From NCBI RefSeq assembly GCF_038039215.1, contig NZ_JBBPCL010000002.1, forward strand, positions 39,994-103,993: a stretch of 64,000 nt of DNA. Direction: 5' to 3'. Origin of the DNA: Pseudonocardia sp. T1-2H (GTDB lineage Bacteria; Actinomycetota; Actinomycetes; Mycobacteriales; Pseudonocardiaceae). The notes beneath the pieces are model-generated. The model made no database searches. It was not told the DNA's origin and worked only from the letters and a program-made list of their open reading frames with translations. Positions 50,464 to 57,700 of the stretch are shown one piece after another. Each line of letters starts with the position of its first letter. Positions within the stretch are counted from its first letter, which is position 1. The position numbers were made by a program, and so were the translations under genes.

Positions 50464-50849
50464 CAGATGCCCCGCAGGAGGTGCGCGTACAGCGGCTTCC
50501 CGCCGACCAGCGCGGGCACCGAGATGTGCTGCGGGACCGTGGTGATCAGCAGGAGGGCGTCCACCTCGTCCGACGCCGCGTACCGGCGGAGCTGCGCGAG
50601 GACCCGGTCCGCCGCGTACTTGCGGTCGACCTTCACCTCGATGCCGACGTGACGGCCGTCGACGTCGACGAGGAAGTCGATGCGGTCCGCCGGGGTGAGC
50701 GCCACCTCGGCGCGCACCTGGTGCGTGGCGTGGTGCGCGAGAGCCTGCGCGATGCCGTCCTGCAGGTCCCGCTCGTTCGAGTACCGGTACCGGCCGGCCC
50801 GGATGACCTCCGCGAGCTCGGCGGCCGCGGCGTACGGGGTGAGGCTCAC
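50463..50849 (-). CDS. PD-(D/E)XK-type nuclease
   Basis: 128 residues. The motif Asp58 in RID58FLV, then GIE71VK73VDRKY, gives the D...E-x-K core of the PD-(D/E)XK fold; an earlier acidic residue in SNERDLQDGI may complete the site. The end is a Rossmann-like strand/helix (DALLLITTVPQHISVP). Probable VRR-NUC-like Holliday-junction or restriction-type nuclease working with the adjacent helicase. Confidence 0.8.
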   Translation of the reverse strand: MSLTPYAAAAELAEVIRAGRYRYSNERDLQDGIAQALAHHATHQVRAEVALTPADRIDFLVDVDGRHVGIEVKVDRKYAADRVLAQLRRYAASDEVDALLLITTVPQHISVPALVGGKPLYAHLLRGI

Positions 50850-51280
50850 GCGGCGGCCTCGCTCGCGACCATCGCGGACCGGTTCCGGTGAACCGTGCGG
50901 ACGTGGAGGTTCATGGTCGCGGCGATCTCCTCCGCCGTCAGCCCGAGCCCGGTGAGGCGGGCGATCTCGGCCCGGCGCGCGAGGACCGTGCGGTTCGGCG
51001 GCGGCGGGGTCGCGTCGGTCGTCTGCTTCTCGCCGCGGCGGAGACGGCGGCGCTCCCGCTCGGCCAGGCCGCCCCAGACGCCGAAGCGCTCGTCCCGCTT
51101 CAGCGCGTACTCGAGGCAGGCCACCCGCAGGTCGCAGTCAGCGCAGATGCGCTTCGCTTCGCGGGTCGACCCGCCCTTCTCCGGGAACCACAGGTCGCCA
51201 TCTACCTGGGCGCACAGCGCGCCAGTCCAATCAGGTGTGTCGCCATCGCCGAACAGGGCGAGGCCAAGCTCTTGCATCAT
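50846..51280 (-). CDS. WhiB-family Fe-S regulator with C-terminal HTH
   Basis: 144 residues from ATG 51280, preceded by GAGGAGCACCCG. The four cluster ligands are Cys23, Cys46, Cys49 and Cys55 (ALC, ICADC, VAC), followed by the WhiB motif GVWGGLAERER. After an acidic/basic linker, residues ~98-135 (RRAEIARLTGLGLTAEEIAATMNLHVRTVHRNRS) form a LuxR/sigma4-like helix-turn-helix not found in typical WhiB proteins. Phage WhiB proteins often compete with host WhiB factors at sigma-A. Own leader hairpin. Confidence 0.88.
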   Translation of the reverse strand: MMQELGLALFGDGDTPDWTGALCAQVDGDLWFPEKGGSTREAKRICADCDLRVACLEYALKRDERFGVWGGLAERERRRLRRGEKQTTDATPPPPNRTVLARRAEIARLTGLGLTAEEIAATMNLHVRTVHRNRSAMVASEAAA

Positions 51281-51317
51281 CGGGTGCTCCTCAGGCTGAG
51301 GTGGAGGACGACCGGCC

Positions 51318-51353
51318 GGGGCGCGCGAGCAGGGGTGGTTGCTCGCGCGCCCC
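51318..51353 (-). promoter_or_regulatory. ACCACCCC-loop hairpin
   Basis: Sense strand 14-bp perfect stem (51318-51331 with 51340-51353) closing ACCACCCC, 38 bases before the whiB-like start. The longest stem of the set. Confidence 0.8.
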
Positions 51354-51366
51354 GGGGGTGCGGTCG

Positions 51367-51633
51367 TCAGGCGGCGATCAGGTCGAGCAGCTGGCGGGTC
51401 GGGGTCATCTCCTCGAGGTAGGCGGCGACCGCGGCGCGGTCCTGGTGGTGGTGCCAGCCGTTGCAGGTGCGGCACCGTTCGATGTGCACGGGCATCAGCG
51501 CCTCGGGGACGCCCTGCGCGGTGAGGCGCCCGCGGGCGCGGGACAGCCCGGCGCGGGCCTGCACGCGGGACCGGAAGCGCATCTTCGACGGCGGGTAGGC
51601 GAGGCAGGCGCCCCGGACCCTCCCGGCGCTCAC
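51367..51633 (-). CDS. small CxxC protein
   Basis: 88 residues; GTG 51633 overlaps the stop of the Sak4-like gene (GTGA). Basic N-terminal half (KMRFRSRVQARAGLSRARGR), then MPVHIERCRTCNGWHHH, a short zinc-type motif, and a C-terminal helix. Function unknown. Confidence 0.6.
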   Translation of the reverse strand: MSAGRVRGACLAYPPSKMRFRSRVQARAGLSRARGRLTAQGVPEALMPVHIERCRTCNGWHHHQDRAAVAAYLEEMTPTRQLLDLIAA

Positions 51634-52996
51634 CCGGCGTCCTGGGCCATGCGCCGCGGGTCGAATTCCTTCGCCAGCTGCTCCAGCTCGCCACGGGTGG
51701 CCTGGTCGCCGTTGTGGGCGGTGAGCATCTCGTCGGCGTGCTCGTTCAGCGCGCGGCGGGCCGGGGACTCCTCCTGGGCGGGGACGGTGTCGAGCGCGGC
51801 CAGCGGGGACCGCTTGTGCCGGCTGACGTAGTCGACGACCAGGGCGCCGAGGTCCACCATCTGCAGCACGGTGTCCTCGGGGTTGATGCCGAGGCGTTCC
51901 TTCTGGTCGTCGGTGAGGAACGGGATCGCGTTCGAGTTCCGGGCGATGTGGCTCTGCAGCTTCGTCGCGCGGGTCGCCGCCGTGTCGACGTCGGCGGGGG
52001 CGAGGGTCCAGCGGATCAGCTCGCGGGCCCGCTCGGCGACCTGCTCGCGCTGGCGGGCCTCCTGCTGCTCCTGCTGCTCCTGGGCGCGCATCGCGACGTT
52101 GTCCGGGGTGATCTCGTCGCGCATGTCCTGGTCGGCGTCGTACTCGCGGACGACGGGGGCGCGGGACGCCCCGGCCTCGCAGCCGATCCAGTCGAACACC
52201 AGCTTCGCGACGGTGAAGTCCTTCGCGGGCCACGGGCAGATCCGGGGGTTCTCGGTGACCATCTCCTTCCCGGACCGCAGCTTGATCACGTCGGCCTTGC
52301 CGCCGGGCTGCAGGCGGACGTGCGCGTCGACGTCCTTCGGCAGGTCCTTCCGGCACTCGAGGGACCAGTCCTGCCGGTCGGTGGGTGCGCCGTTCTCCCA
52401 CACGGAGGCCATGCGCTCGGGGGAGAGGAGGATGACCGGGCCGGGCCAGGACAGGACCAGCTTCATGATCTGCGTGTGCCGCTTCTTGATCAGGCCGCGC
52501 AGTTCGTAGCTGATCGTCGCGTCGTAGTCGGCGGACCAGAAGGTCGCGGCCTTGGCGAGGTCCTTGTCGTACTTCTTCGCGGCGTCGGACTTCTTCGCCC
52601 GGGCTCGGGCGTCGCCGAAGTCCATGAGCATCTCGTTGAGGCCACCCATCGAGTCGATCGTCAGGGCGATCGGGGGAGACCTGCGTCCTCGGCGTCCTTC
52701 GCCAGCCACCAGTGCGTTTCGAGCTGGTCGTGGATGTCGAGGAACGTGCCGTCGTGGTCGATGATCTTGTAGTTGGCCCCGGGGATGACGCCGTACTCCT
52801 CGGCGGTGCGCTCGCCGACGCCGATCTCCATCCAGAACATGCCGCCGAGGCGGGTGTCGGTGGAGAAGAGGGCGGCGGTCCCGGACTTGCGGGAGCCGGC
52901 GGGGCCGGACAGGAGGAGCCGGGTCCACGGCGGCTTGCCGGACGGCTCGTGGTTCTTCGGCGCGATGTTGCGGCGCGGCGGGGCGTAGGTGGACAT
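51630..52996 (-). CDS. Sak4/AAA_24-like recombination ATPase (frameshifted)
   Basis: ATG 52996. Walker A is G31PAGSRKS38, with Arg in place of the usual second Gly; GMFWMEIG and a Walker B-type strand ALTIDSM follow, then a long helical C terminus. The plan matches phage Sak4-like RecA-fold ATPases (AAA_24) used for recombination. The frame breaks at GGGGG (52672-52676; CCCCC on the sense strand): one more C turns DAGLPRSP-stop into DAGLPPIALTIDSMGGLNEM, giving ~455 aa. It heads the minus-strand operon behind a strong promoter at 53143-53172. Confidence 0.75.
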
Positions 52997-53020
52997 GCGG
53001 TATCGCCTCTCGGGTGCGGT

Positions 53021-53042
53021 CCGCTCGGGGGTGGTCGAGCGG
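53021..53042 (-). promoter_or_regulatory. ACCACCCC-loop hairpin
   Basis: Sense strand CCGCTCG-ACCACCCC-CGAGCGG (7-bp stem) in the leader of the Sak4-like gene, 25 bases before its start. Confidence 0.75.
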
Positions 53043-53142
53043 GACGGTCCGACGGCGAGGCCCAGCTGAAGGGGTGGTGCTCGGGTCTCGTCGTCGGTGT
53101 GGTTCTACATGCCAGGGACGTCAGTTCCTGGGCACACCGAAG

Positions 53143-53187
53143 AGATTACCCGTGCACCATTGGTGCAGTCAACGGAAACCCTTGATT
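53143..53187 (-). promoter_or_regulatory. promoter with two palindromic operators
   Basis: Minus strand: -35 TTGACT (53167-53172), 18-bp spacer, -10 TAATCT (53143-53148). The spacer contains the palindrome TGCACCATTGGTGCA, and CTTGATTTACGTCAAG (53181-53196, near-palindromic) lies just upstream. It should drive the whole recombination operon and be repressible. It differs from the five repeated promoter-operators. Confidence 0.65.
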
Positions 53188-53204
53188 TACGTCAAGGAAA
53201 CTCG

Positions 53205-53708
53205 TCAGGCGGCGAGACGCCCCGCACGCTCGAAGCCCTCGGGCGGCGCCCACCCGGCCTCACCAGGCAAAGTCGCGTCGAGCCACACGAACCGGGCAGC
53301 CCGCAGCGCCTCCAGCGCCGCGATCACGACCACGCGCACGGAGGACCCCACGGCCGCGAGCGCGGCCGCGCACCGCGCAGCCTCCGCCCTCGATGCCGTG
53401 TACCGGGACGGCGTCACGCCGCCAGCTGGCGCTGGACGGTTCCGCGGTTGCCGGCGCGGGAGTAGCTCGCCCTGGCCGGCCTCGGCCGCCTTGGTCGCGG
53501 TGATGATCGCGGAGTGGATGAAGTCCGTGAGGACGAACCCGGTCTCCGGGTCGTCGGCTCCCTCGGCGCACTCCTGCAGCAGAACGGCAGGCAGCCGCAG
53601 CAGCGGGCGATGCTTCCGGGTCTCAGGCACGATCAGGAAGGTAGACCATAGGTGTGGCATAAGGGCTACTGACCGGCGAAGTTCCTCCGGACGAGTCAGG
53701 GGTGACAC
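53205..53708 (-). CDS. hypothetical protein upstream of the recombination operon
   Basis: Open for 167 residues from GTG 53708 (ATG 53660 also possible, giving ~151). Hydrophobic strands (LWSTFLIVPETRKHRPLLRLPAVLLQECAEG) and a C-terminal VRVVVIAALEALRAARFVW might be a ribbon-helix-helix, but I cannot recognise a family. It ends just before the promoter region and could be the local repressor. Ribosome site is weak. Confidence 0.45.
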   Translation of the reverse strand: MSPLTRPEELRRSVALMPHLWSTFLIVPETRKHRPLLRLPAVLLQECAEGADDPETGFVLTDFIHSAIITATKAAEAGQGELLPRRQPRNRPAPAGGVTPSRYTASRAEAARCAAALAAVGSSVRVVVIAALEALRAARFVWLDATLPGEAGWAPPEGFERAGRLAA

Positions 53709-53735
53709 GCCGTCCGGGCGAGCCTCCCCCGATCG

Positions 53736-53754
53736 GGTCCGGTTTGCCGGTAGG
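53736..53754 (+). promoter_or_regulatory. operator-like site resembling the repeated 19-mer
   Basis: GGTCCGGTTTGCCGGTAGG matches 14 or 15 of 19 positions of the repeated operator. It lies ~105 bases upstream of the winged-helix regulator gene and just upstream of the minus-strand hypothetical gene, so it may be an autoregulatory site. Confidence 0.35.
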
Positions 53755-53858
53755 TTCCGCGACGTTCACAACGGACCTGTCCCTCGGCTGGGGACAGACG
53801 TCTCCCCACTAACTCTTGGCGGGGTTGGGAGAGACGTACGCGACGAAAGGCGTTGGCG

Positions 53859-54149
53859 ATGACCATAGCTGGCGATGACGTGCGCCCTCAAGCAGACACG
53901 CCGCTCCCCGGGCGCCTCGGCCGGACGGCCGCCGTGCCGGTGTTCCGCGAGCTGGCACGCCTGCGCGGCGACGAGGCCGCAATCACGGTGACGGTGGGCG
54001 AACTGGCGACCCGCGTCGGACTGTCCGAGCGGACGGTGCAGCGGGCGACGACTGCGCTCGCGGAGGCCGGGTTCATCCGGGTGGAGGAACGGCGCGGCGC
54101 AGCGAGCGGATACGCCCTGCGCCCTTTGCCGCTGCTTACTGTCGAGTAA
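53859..54149 (+). CDS. winged helix-turn-helix regulator
   Basis: 96 residues from ATG 53859 (GAAAGG 9 bases upstream; TTG 53853 also in frame). The core AVPVFRELARLRGDEAAITVTVGELATRVGLSERTVQRATTALAEAGFIRVEERRGAASGYALRPL is a winged helix of the replication-initiator/GntR type. It stands at the head of the replication block, next to an operator-like site. Candidate repressor of the repeated promoter-operators or of the rep operon. Confidence 0.75.
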   Translation: MTIAGDDVRPQADTPLPGRLGRTAAVPVFRELARLRGDEAAITVTVGELATRVGLSERTVQRATTALAEAGFIRVEERRGAASGYALRPLPLLTVE

Positions 54150-54902
54150 TCGGTCCATACCGCCCAAACAGGCGCATTAACCATTTTATACGCAATTCTT
54201 GCAAATCCCGGGATGAGCGGTATCTAACGACCGTTTACCCCAGGCGGTTACGCCTTAAACGCAGAGTGGTGATAAAAAGTGACTGCACTGAGGGACCGAC
54301 CGGACTCACACCCTCTGGCCAGGCCGCGGCACCCCTGGCCAGGAGTTGCACGACCGAGGTGCGAACACGGCGACCCGCAAGGGACACGCGGTCGTCAGCC
54401 TCAATTTGGGGCGCGTCGGTCGGATGAGAGCACCCGATATGTGTCCATCACCCGACCGACGCGCTTCAAGGACTCGGAGCTACGCCGGCGACGCGAACGT
54501 CACCGGGCTGGCCGAGCCTCGCTTCCCGCCCTCCGGGGCACCACCCCTGATGCCTGGGTCCGGCTGGTACGGGAAGACTGGCCCCTCAGGCTGGCTGAGG
54601 GAAACTTCATCGGTTCTCGGGGTGGCGCTGCCAATCATGACACGACTGCCCGCGACTGTCGCCCTCCGGGCCGCTCTGACCAACCATCACTCCCGTCACA
54701 TCCGGATGCGAGAAGCACTGGTGGAGACCCTGCAGGGGTTTCTCCTCCAGTAGTGGTCAGGCGCGGGAGAACACCCCCACTCGACGGAACGGGGCCCCAT
54801 CGGCAACACTCACCTCACACCCCAACGTGTCAGCAGTCCCACCCCGTTGGCCCGGACACCACCCCATCCGGACCATCGGCCGAGCACCCGAGGAGCACGC
54901 CC
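54150..54902 (+). promoter_or_regulatory. AT-rich promoter/origin-like segment and non-coding leader
   Basis: 54150-54280 is the most AT-rich stretch of the block. It holds inverted repeats ATACCGC (54157-54163) with GCGGTAT (54217-54223) and CGTTTA with TAAACG around 54232-54260, and a plus-strand promoter: -35 TTGCAA (54199-54204), 16-bp spacer, -10 TATCTA (54221-54226). From ~54280 to 54850 two frames are open, but neither has a ribosome site or protein-like composition. A hairpin lies near 54723-54745. It could be the plasmid origin or a long leader to the rep gene. Confidence 0.45.
54852..54871 (+). promoter_or_regulatory. ACCACCCC-loop hairpin before the leader ORF
   Basis: CCGGA-CACCACCCCA-TCCGG: 5-bp stem, loop containing ACCACCCC, 31 bases before GTG 54903. 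Confidence 0.6.
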
Positions 54903-54977
54903 GTGACTGAGTCACGTGCGCGCGATGAGTCTGATCGCGCGCCTGAACCCCCTGCCCGGAACGAGGCGGCCCGATGA
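54903..54977 (+). CDS. 24-residue leader peptide coupled to the rep gene
   Basis: GTG 54903 follows CCGAGGAGCACGCCC, the start-associated sequence, with its hairpin upstream. The 24-codon ORF (MTESRARDESDRAPEPPARN and 4 more) ends in TGA overlapping the next ATG (ATGA at 54974). The start codon lies in the palindrome GTGACTGAGTCAC. A translated leader could tune initiation of the downstream replication gene. Confidence 0.6.
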   Translation: MTESRARDESDRAPEPPARNEAAR

Positions 54978-56098
54978 CCGCCGCCACGATCACCGTCGAG
55001 AAGGCCGACGACTGGGACATCGACGGCTGGACGTCGGTCCCGAACGCCCTCATCCGCGACGCGCTCCTCGACCCCGACGGGAAGTGGGCGTTCTCCTGGC
55101 TGTCCTCACACAGCTCGAAGTTCAGGTTCAAGGCCGACGACCTCGCCGCGGCCGGCCCGAAGGGCCGCAACCACGCCCGGGAGAGCATCCGGAAGTGCGA
55201 GCAGCACGGCTGGCTCACCAGGCACAAGGCGCACGACCCTGAGACCGGCCGGATCATCGGCATGGTCTACCGGCTCCACCCGCGGCCGGTCCCGCCCGAG
55301 CAGCGGACGTTCGTCGAGTCGACGGCGAAGAAGCGCGCCTTCCCGAAGGCCGCCGACGAGGAAACCCGCAGGTCAGCCCCAGCGCCCGACTCTCCGGTCG
55401 CTGGTGAATCCGAGCCGGAAGGGCCGTCGGAAACCCGCAGGTCAGACCCAGCGCCCGACTCTCCGGGCGCTGGCTCTCCGGGCGCTGGCTCTCCGGTCCC
55501 CGGACAGGTGGACGTCCTTAGTAAGGAAGAGAAGAGCAAGAGAGAAGACCAGGAAGGAGGAGGAGGCGAGCCGAGCACGCGGCCGCCTGTTCGCGAGACG
55601 GCTGAGCCGACCGAGCCTCCTCCTCCTCGCATCTCCTTCGACCTCGACGACCCGGACACCTGGCTGTGCCAGAAGTGCGCGGCCAACCCGACGCCCCCCG
55701 GCGCGTACCGGCCGCCGTGCGGCCCGTGCGGCGGGGTCCGCCGCGTGGCCCTGAAGAAGCTGGCCGCCCGAGCCGAGGCGGAGGCGGCTGCGGCGCGCGC
55801 GGCCGAGCAGGTCGCTGCGGACTGCCGGGCCCGCGGCTGGTGCGACCGGGACGGCTACGTCCTCGAGCGGCCGGGGATGCGCCTGCAGCCGCCGGTCCGG
55901 TGCGAGCACGACCGGGAGCCCGAGCTCATCGTCGCGGAGGTCCGTGCGGCTGAGGAGGAGCACGAACCGGCCCAGACGGGGCCGGTTCCGTCGGGGCCGG
56001 TTGCGTCGCCCGACATCCGCGCACACCTGCGCACCGGCTGGAAAACACTGAAAAATGGCGACGTGCCGTCTCCGGTCCACGAAAGTGTCGGCTGGTAG
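54974..56098 (+). CDS. replication initiator-like protein
   Basis: 374 residues, ATG overlapping the leader ORF stop. Residues ~10-110 (DDWDIDGWTSVPNALIRDALLDPDGKWAFSWLSSHSSKFRFKADDLAAAGPKGRNHARESIRKCEQHGWLTRHKAHDPETGRIIGMVYRLH) read as the winged-helix domain of plasmid/phage replisome organisers. A Ser/Pro/Ala linker with short APDSPGAG repeats leads to a CxxC...CGPCGG zinc-ribbon and a helical Ala/Glu region, then CDRDGY and C-terminal basic residues. Likely binds the origin and recruits host helicase. No primase motif. Confidence 0.7.
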   Translation: MTAATITVEKADDWDIDGWTSVPNALIRDALLDPDGKWAFSWLSSHSSKFRFKADDLAAAGPKGRNHARESIRKCEQHGWLTRHKAHDPETGRIIGMVYRLHPRPVPPEQRTFVESTAKKRAFPKAADEETRRSAPAPDSPVAGESEPEGPSETRRSDPAPDSPGAGSPGAGSPVPGQVDVLSKEEKSKREDQEGGGGEPSTRPPVRETAEPTEPPPPRISFDLDDPDTWLCQKCAANPTPPGAYRPPCGPCGGVRRVALKKLAARAEAEAAAARAAEQVAADCRARGWCDRDGYVLERPGMRLQPPVRCEHDREPELIVAEVRAAEEEHEPAQTGPVPSGPVASPDIRAHLRTGWKTLKNGDVPSPVHESVGW

Positions 56099-56114
56099 GT
56101 GTATTCGGTGAGGT

Positions 56115-56447
56115 ATGAGCGTCGAGCGGGACCCCACGGACCTGGGGCTTCCGCGTTTGCCGTCCGAGGAGGACCAGGTGGACGCGGAGGCGCGGGCGGC
56201 CGAGGCGCGGGCTCGGTGGCTGCGGGAGCGGGACGAGCCGTCCGGCCCGCCGGCGTCCGAGCGGGTCATCGAGCGCACTCGCGCCTCGGCCGGGTGGCCA
56301 CGGTCGCGGTCGTCGCGGCGGCTCTCGTCTGGGTGCCGTCAGTGCGGGGCGGGTCCGGGGCTGTGGTGCCGAAGAGGCCGGTCGGGGTCGGTCTCCGGGT
56401 TGCTTCACGACTCGCGGGGCGAGGAAACCCCGGGCGCCTCCGCGTAG
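56115..56447 (+). CDS. small zinc-ribbon protein
   Basis: 110 residues, ATG 56115. Acidic helical N terminus (EEDQVDAEARAAEARARWLRERDE) and C-terminal CRQCGAGPGLWCRRGRSGSVSGLLHDSRG, the CxxCgA-pG-xC ... LH-sR zinc motif common in actinophage small proteins. Function unknown. Confidence 0.65.
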   Translation: MSVERDPTDLGLPRLPSEEDQVDAEARAAEARARWLRERDEPSGPPASERVIERTRASAGWPRSRSSRRLSSGCRQCGAGPGLWCRRGRSGSVSGLLHDSRGEETPGASA

Positions 56448-56518
56448 ACATCACCGATGGTGTGGTGTATCTTGGTGAAAGTCCCGATCACCGAAGCCCC
56501 GTCCACCCCCGGAGCCAG

Positions 56519-56935
56519 GTGATCGCCACCCGATCCGGGAGCACCAGTGAGACCGATGCCCTGCTCGCCTTCCCCCGCCGTCGCCGCGCTGCCCGTGCCG
56601 TGCCCGACCCCGACGCCGAGGACTTGACCGGGCTCGACGAGGCTGGCTGCTCACTCCTCGCCGCCCGACGCCGCCGCAAGAACGCCGCCCGGGCGGCGCA
56701 GCGCGCACGCCTCCGCGCCGCCCGAGTCCCCGACCCCGTCACCGGCGAGCTGACCTCCCTCGACAAGCGCTGCAAGCACGGCACCGAGGCCGGATACACC
56801 AACTACAGCTGCAACTGCCTCGACCTGGCCGACGTCCCCCGACTGCTGAGCGACAACCCGAACGGCCCCCGAGAACCCAGCGGGAAGCCCGGCTGCAAGC
56901 CCGTCGGGCTCGCCGCCACCAGAGCACGCAAGTAG
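56519..56935 (+). CDS. basic protein with zinc-type C terminus
   Basis: 138 residues from GTG 56519, start uncertain (GGAG 4 bases upstream; the frame is open further). Two related segments, VPDPDAEDLTGLDEAGCSLLAARRRRKNAAR and VPDPVTGELTSLDKRCKHGTEAGYTNYSCNCLDL, suggest an internal duplication; the second keeps a C-HGT-GY-Y-C-C zinc pattern. Basic, probably nucleic-acid binding. Confidence 0.55.
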   Translation: MIATRSGSTSETDALLAFPRRRRAARAVPDPDAEDLTGLDEAGCSLLAARRRRKNAARAAQRARLRAARVPDPVTGELTSLDKRCKHGTEAGYTNYSCNCLDLADVPRLLSDNPNGPREPSGKPGCKPVGLAATRARK

Positions 56936-56945
56936 CGCCACCCAG

Positions 56946-56967
56946 CCCGCCGACCACCCCCGGCGGG
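56946..56967 (+). promoter_or_regulatory. ACCACCCC-loop hairpin
   Basis: CCCGCCG-ACCACCCC-CGGCGGG (7-bp stem) 22 bases before ATG 56990. Confidence 0.8.
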
Positions 56968-56989
56968 ACCGCCACCCGAGGAGCACCCG

Positions 56990-57313
56990 ATGTTCACCGC
57001 TCTGCTGCGCGCCTTCTGCGCGTACTTCGGCCTCACCGCCCCCGACCCCGCCTCGGCCCAGGCCGAGCAGTTCGACCCGGCCGGCCACCCGACGATGCTG
57101 ATCCCGACCCAGCGGCGCCTCGTGCCGCCGCCGTCCGACGTCGAGCTGACCGCCGCGATCCCCACCCAGCAGGCCGCGCTCCCCGCGCACCGCGAACGCC
57201 CAGGCGCGATCCGCTACCCCCTCGGCCTCCCCACCGGGCAGCCCGGCGGACACCGCGCCCAGGGCTCCGGCCGCCACCGCGCCGACGCCCCCGCAGCTCG
57301 CGCCGCGCGATGA
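56990..57313 (+). CDS. small accessory protein
   Basis: 107 residues, ATG 56990 directly after the exact GAGGAGCACCCG. Short hydrophobic N terminus (FTALLRAFCAYFGL), Pro/Ala-rich remainder, no family. The strong start element supports expression. Confidence 0.6.
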   Translation: MFTALLRAFCAYFGLTAPDPASAQAEQFDPAGHPTMLIPTQRRLVPPPSDVELTAAIPTQQAALPAHRERPGAIRYPLGLPTGQPGGHRAQGSGRHRADAPAARAAR

Positions 57314-57406
57314 GCACCCCGGCTGCCGCGATGGTGCAGCCGTTCGAGCCCGTCACGATGCGGCTCGACCCCGCACCCATGCCTGACCTCGACACCCGGA
57401 GCAACC

Positions 57407-57700
57407 ATGACCCCCGCAGCACCGCAGTCCTCCCCGCCGCCGCCGGCCCCGGCACAGCCGTCCTGGCGCCGCGTCCGACCTGGCCGCCGAGCCCTGTCGA
57501 AGCGCGAACGGGAGGTCCTGACCCTCGTCGTGCAGGGCCTGACGAACAAGGAGATCGGCGGCCGCCTGTTCCTCTCCGAGGACACGGTGAAGACGCACGT
57601 CCGCAGGATCATCGCCGCCTTGGAGGCGAAGGACCGCACGAACGCCGCCGCCCTGGCCGTGCACCGGCGGTTGCTGCCGGACCTGCAACTCCAGGACTGA
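57407..57700 (+). CDS. LuxR-type helix-turn-helix regulator
   Basis: 97 residues, ATG 57407 preceded by CCCGGAGCAACC, a weaker start-associated sequence. Residues ~28-88 are a full GerE/LuxR HTH: LSKREREVLTLVVQGLTNKEIGGRLFLSEDTVKTHVRRIIAALEAKDRTNAAALAVHRRLL. No receiver domain. It probably regulates transcription in the replication or accessory block. 57310-57406 upstream is open in another frame but lacks its own stop before this gene. Confidence 0.85.
   Translation: MTPAAPQSSPPPPAPAQPSWRRVRPGRRALSKREREVLTLVVQGLTNKEIGGRLFLSEDTVKTHVRRIIAALEAKDRTNAAALAVHRRLLPDLQLQD

Noticed and set aside
48733..50849. SNF2 helicase plus PD-(D/E)XK nuclease as a dedicated anti-phage defence system
   Set aside because: The pair lies in one operon with HNH, Sak4-like and WhiB genes, the usual actinophage replication/recombination arrangement, so no defence claim is made.
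50880..50900. Partial match to the 19-bp operator near the end of the whiB-like gene
   Set aside because: It lies within coding sequence with no promoter elements and several mismatches; likely chance.
54279..54770. Long plus-strand frames (232 and 135 codons) in the region before the rep gene
   Set aside because: No ribosome sites, Arg/Pro/His-rich composition without hydrophobic core, and the two frames compete with each other. Only the last 24 codons (54903-54977) have a convincing start and are called.
57310..57406. ORF starting ATG 57310, in frame through to 57837
   Set aside because: Its middle is the out-of-frame shadow of the LuxR-type HTH gene; the N-terminal ~33 codons lack their own stop. 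It may be a tiny gene damaged by an indel, but this cannot be shown.
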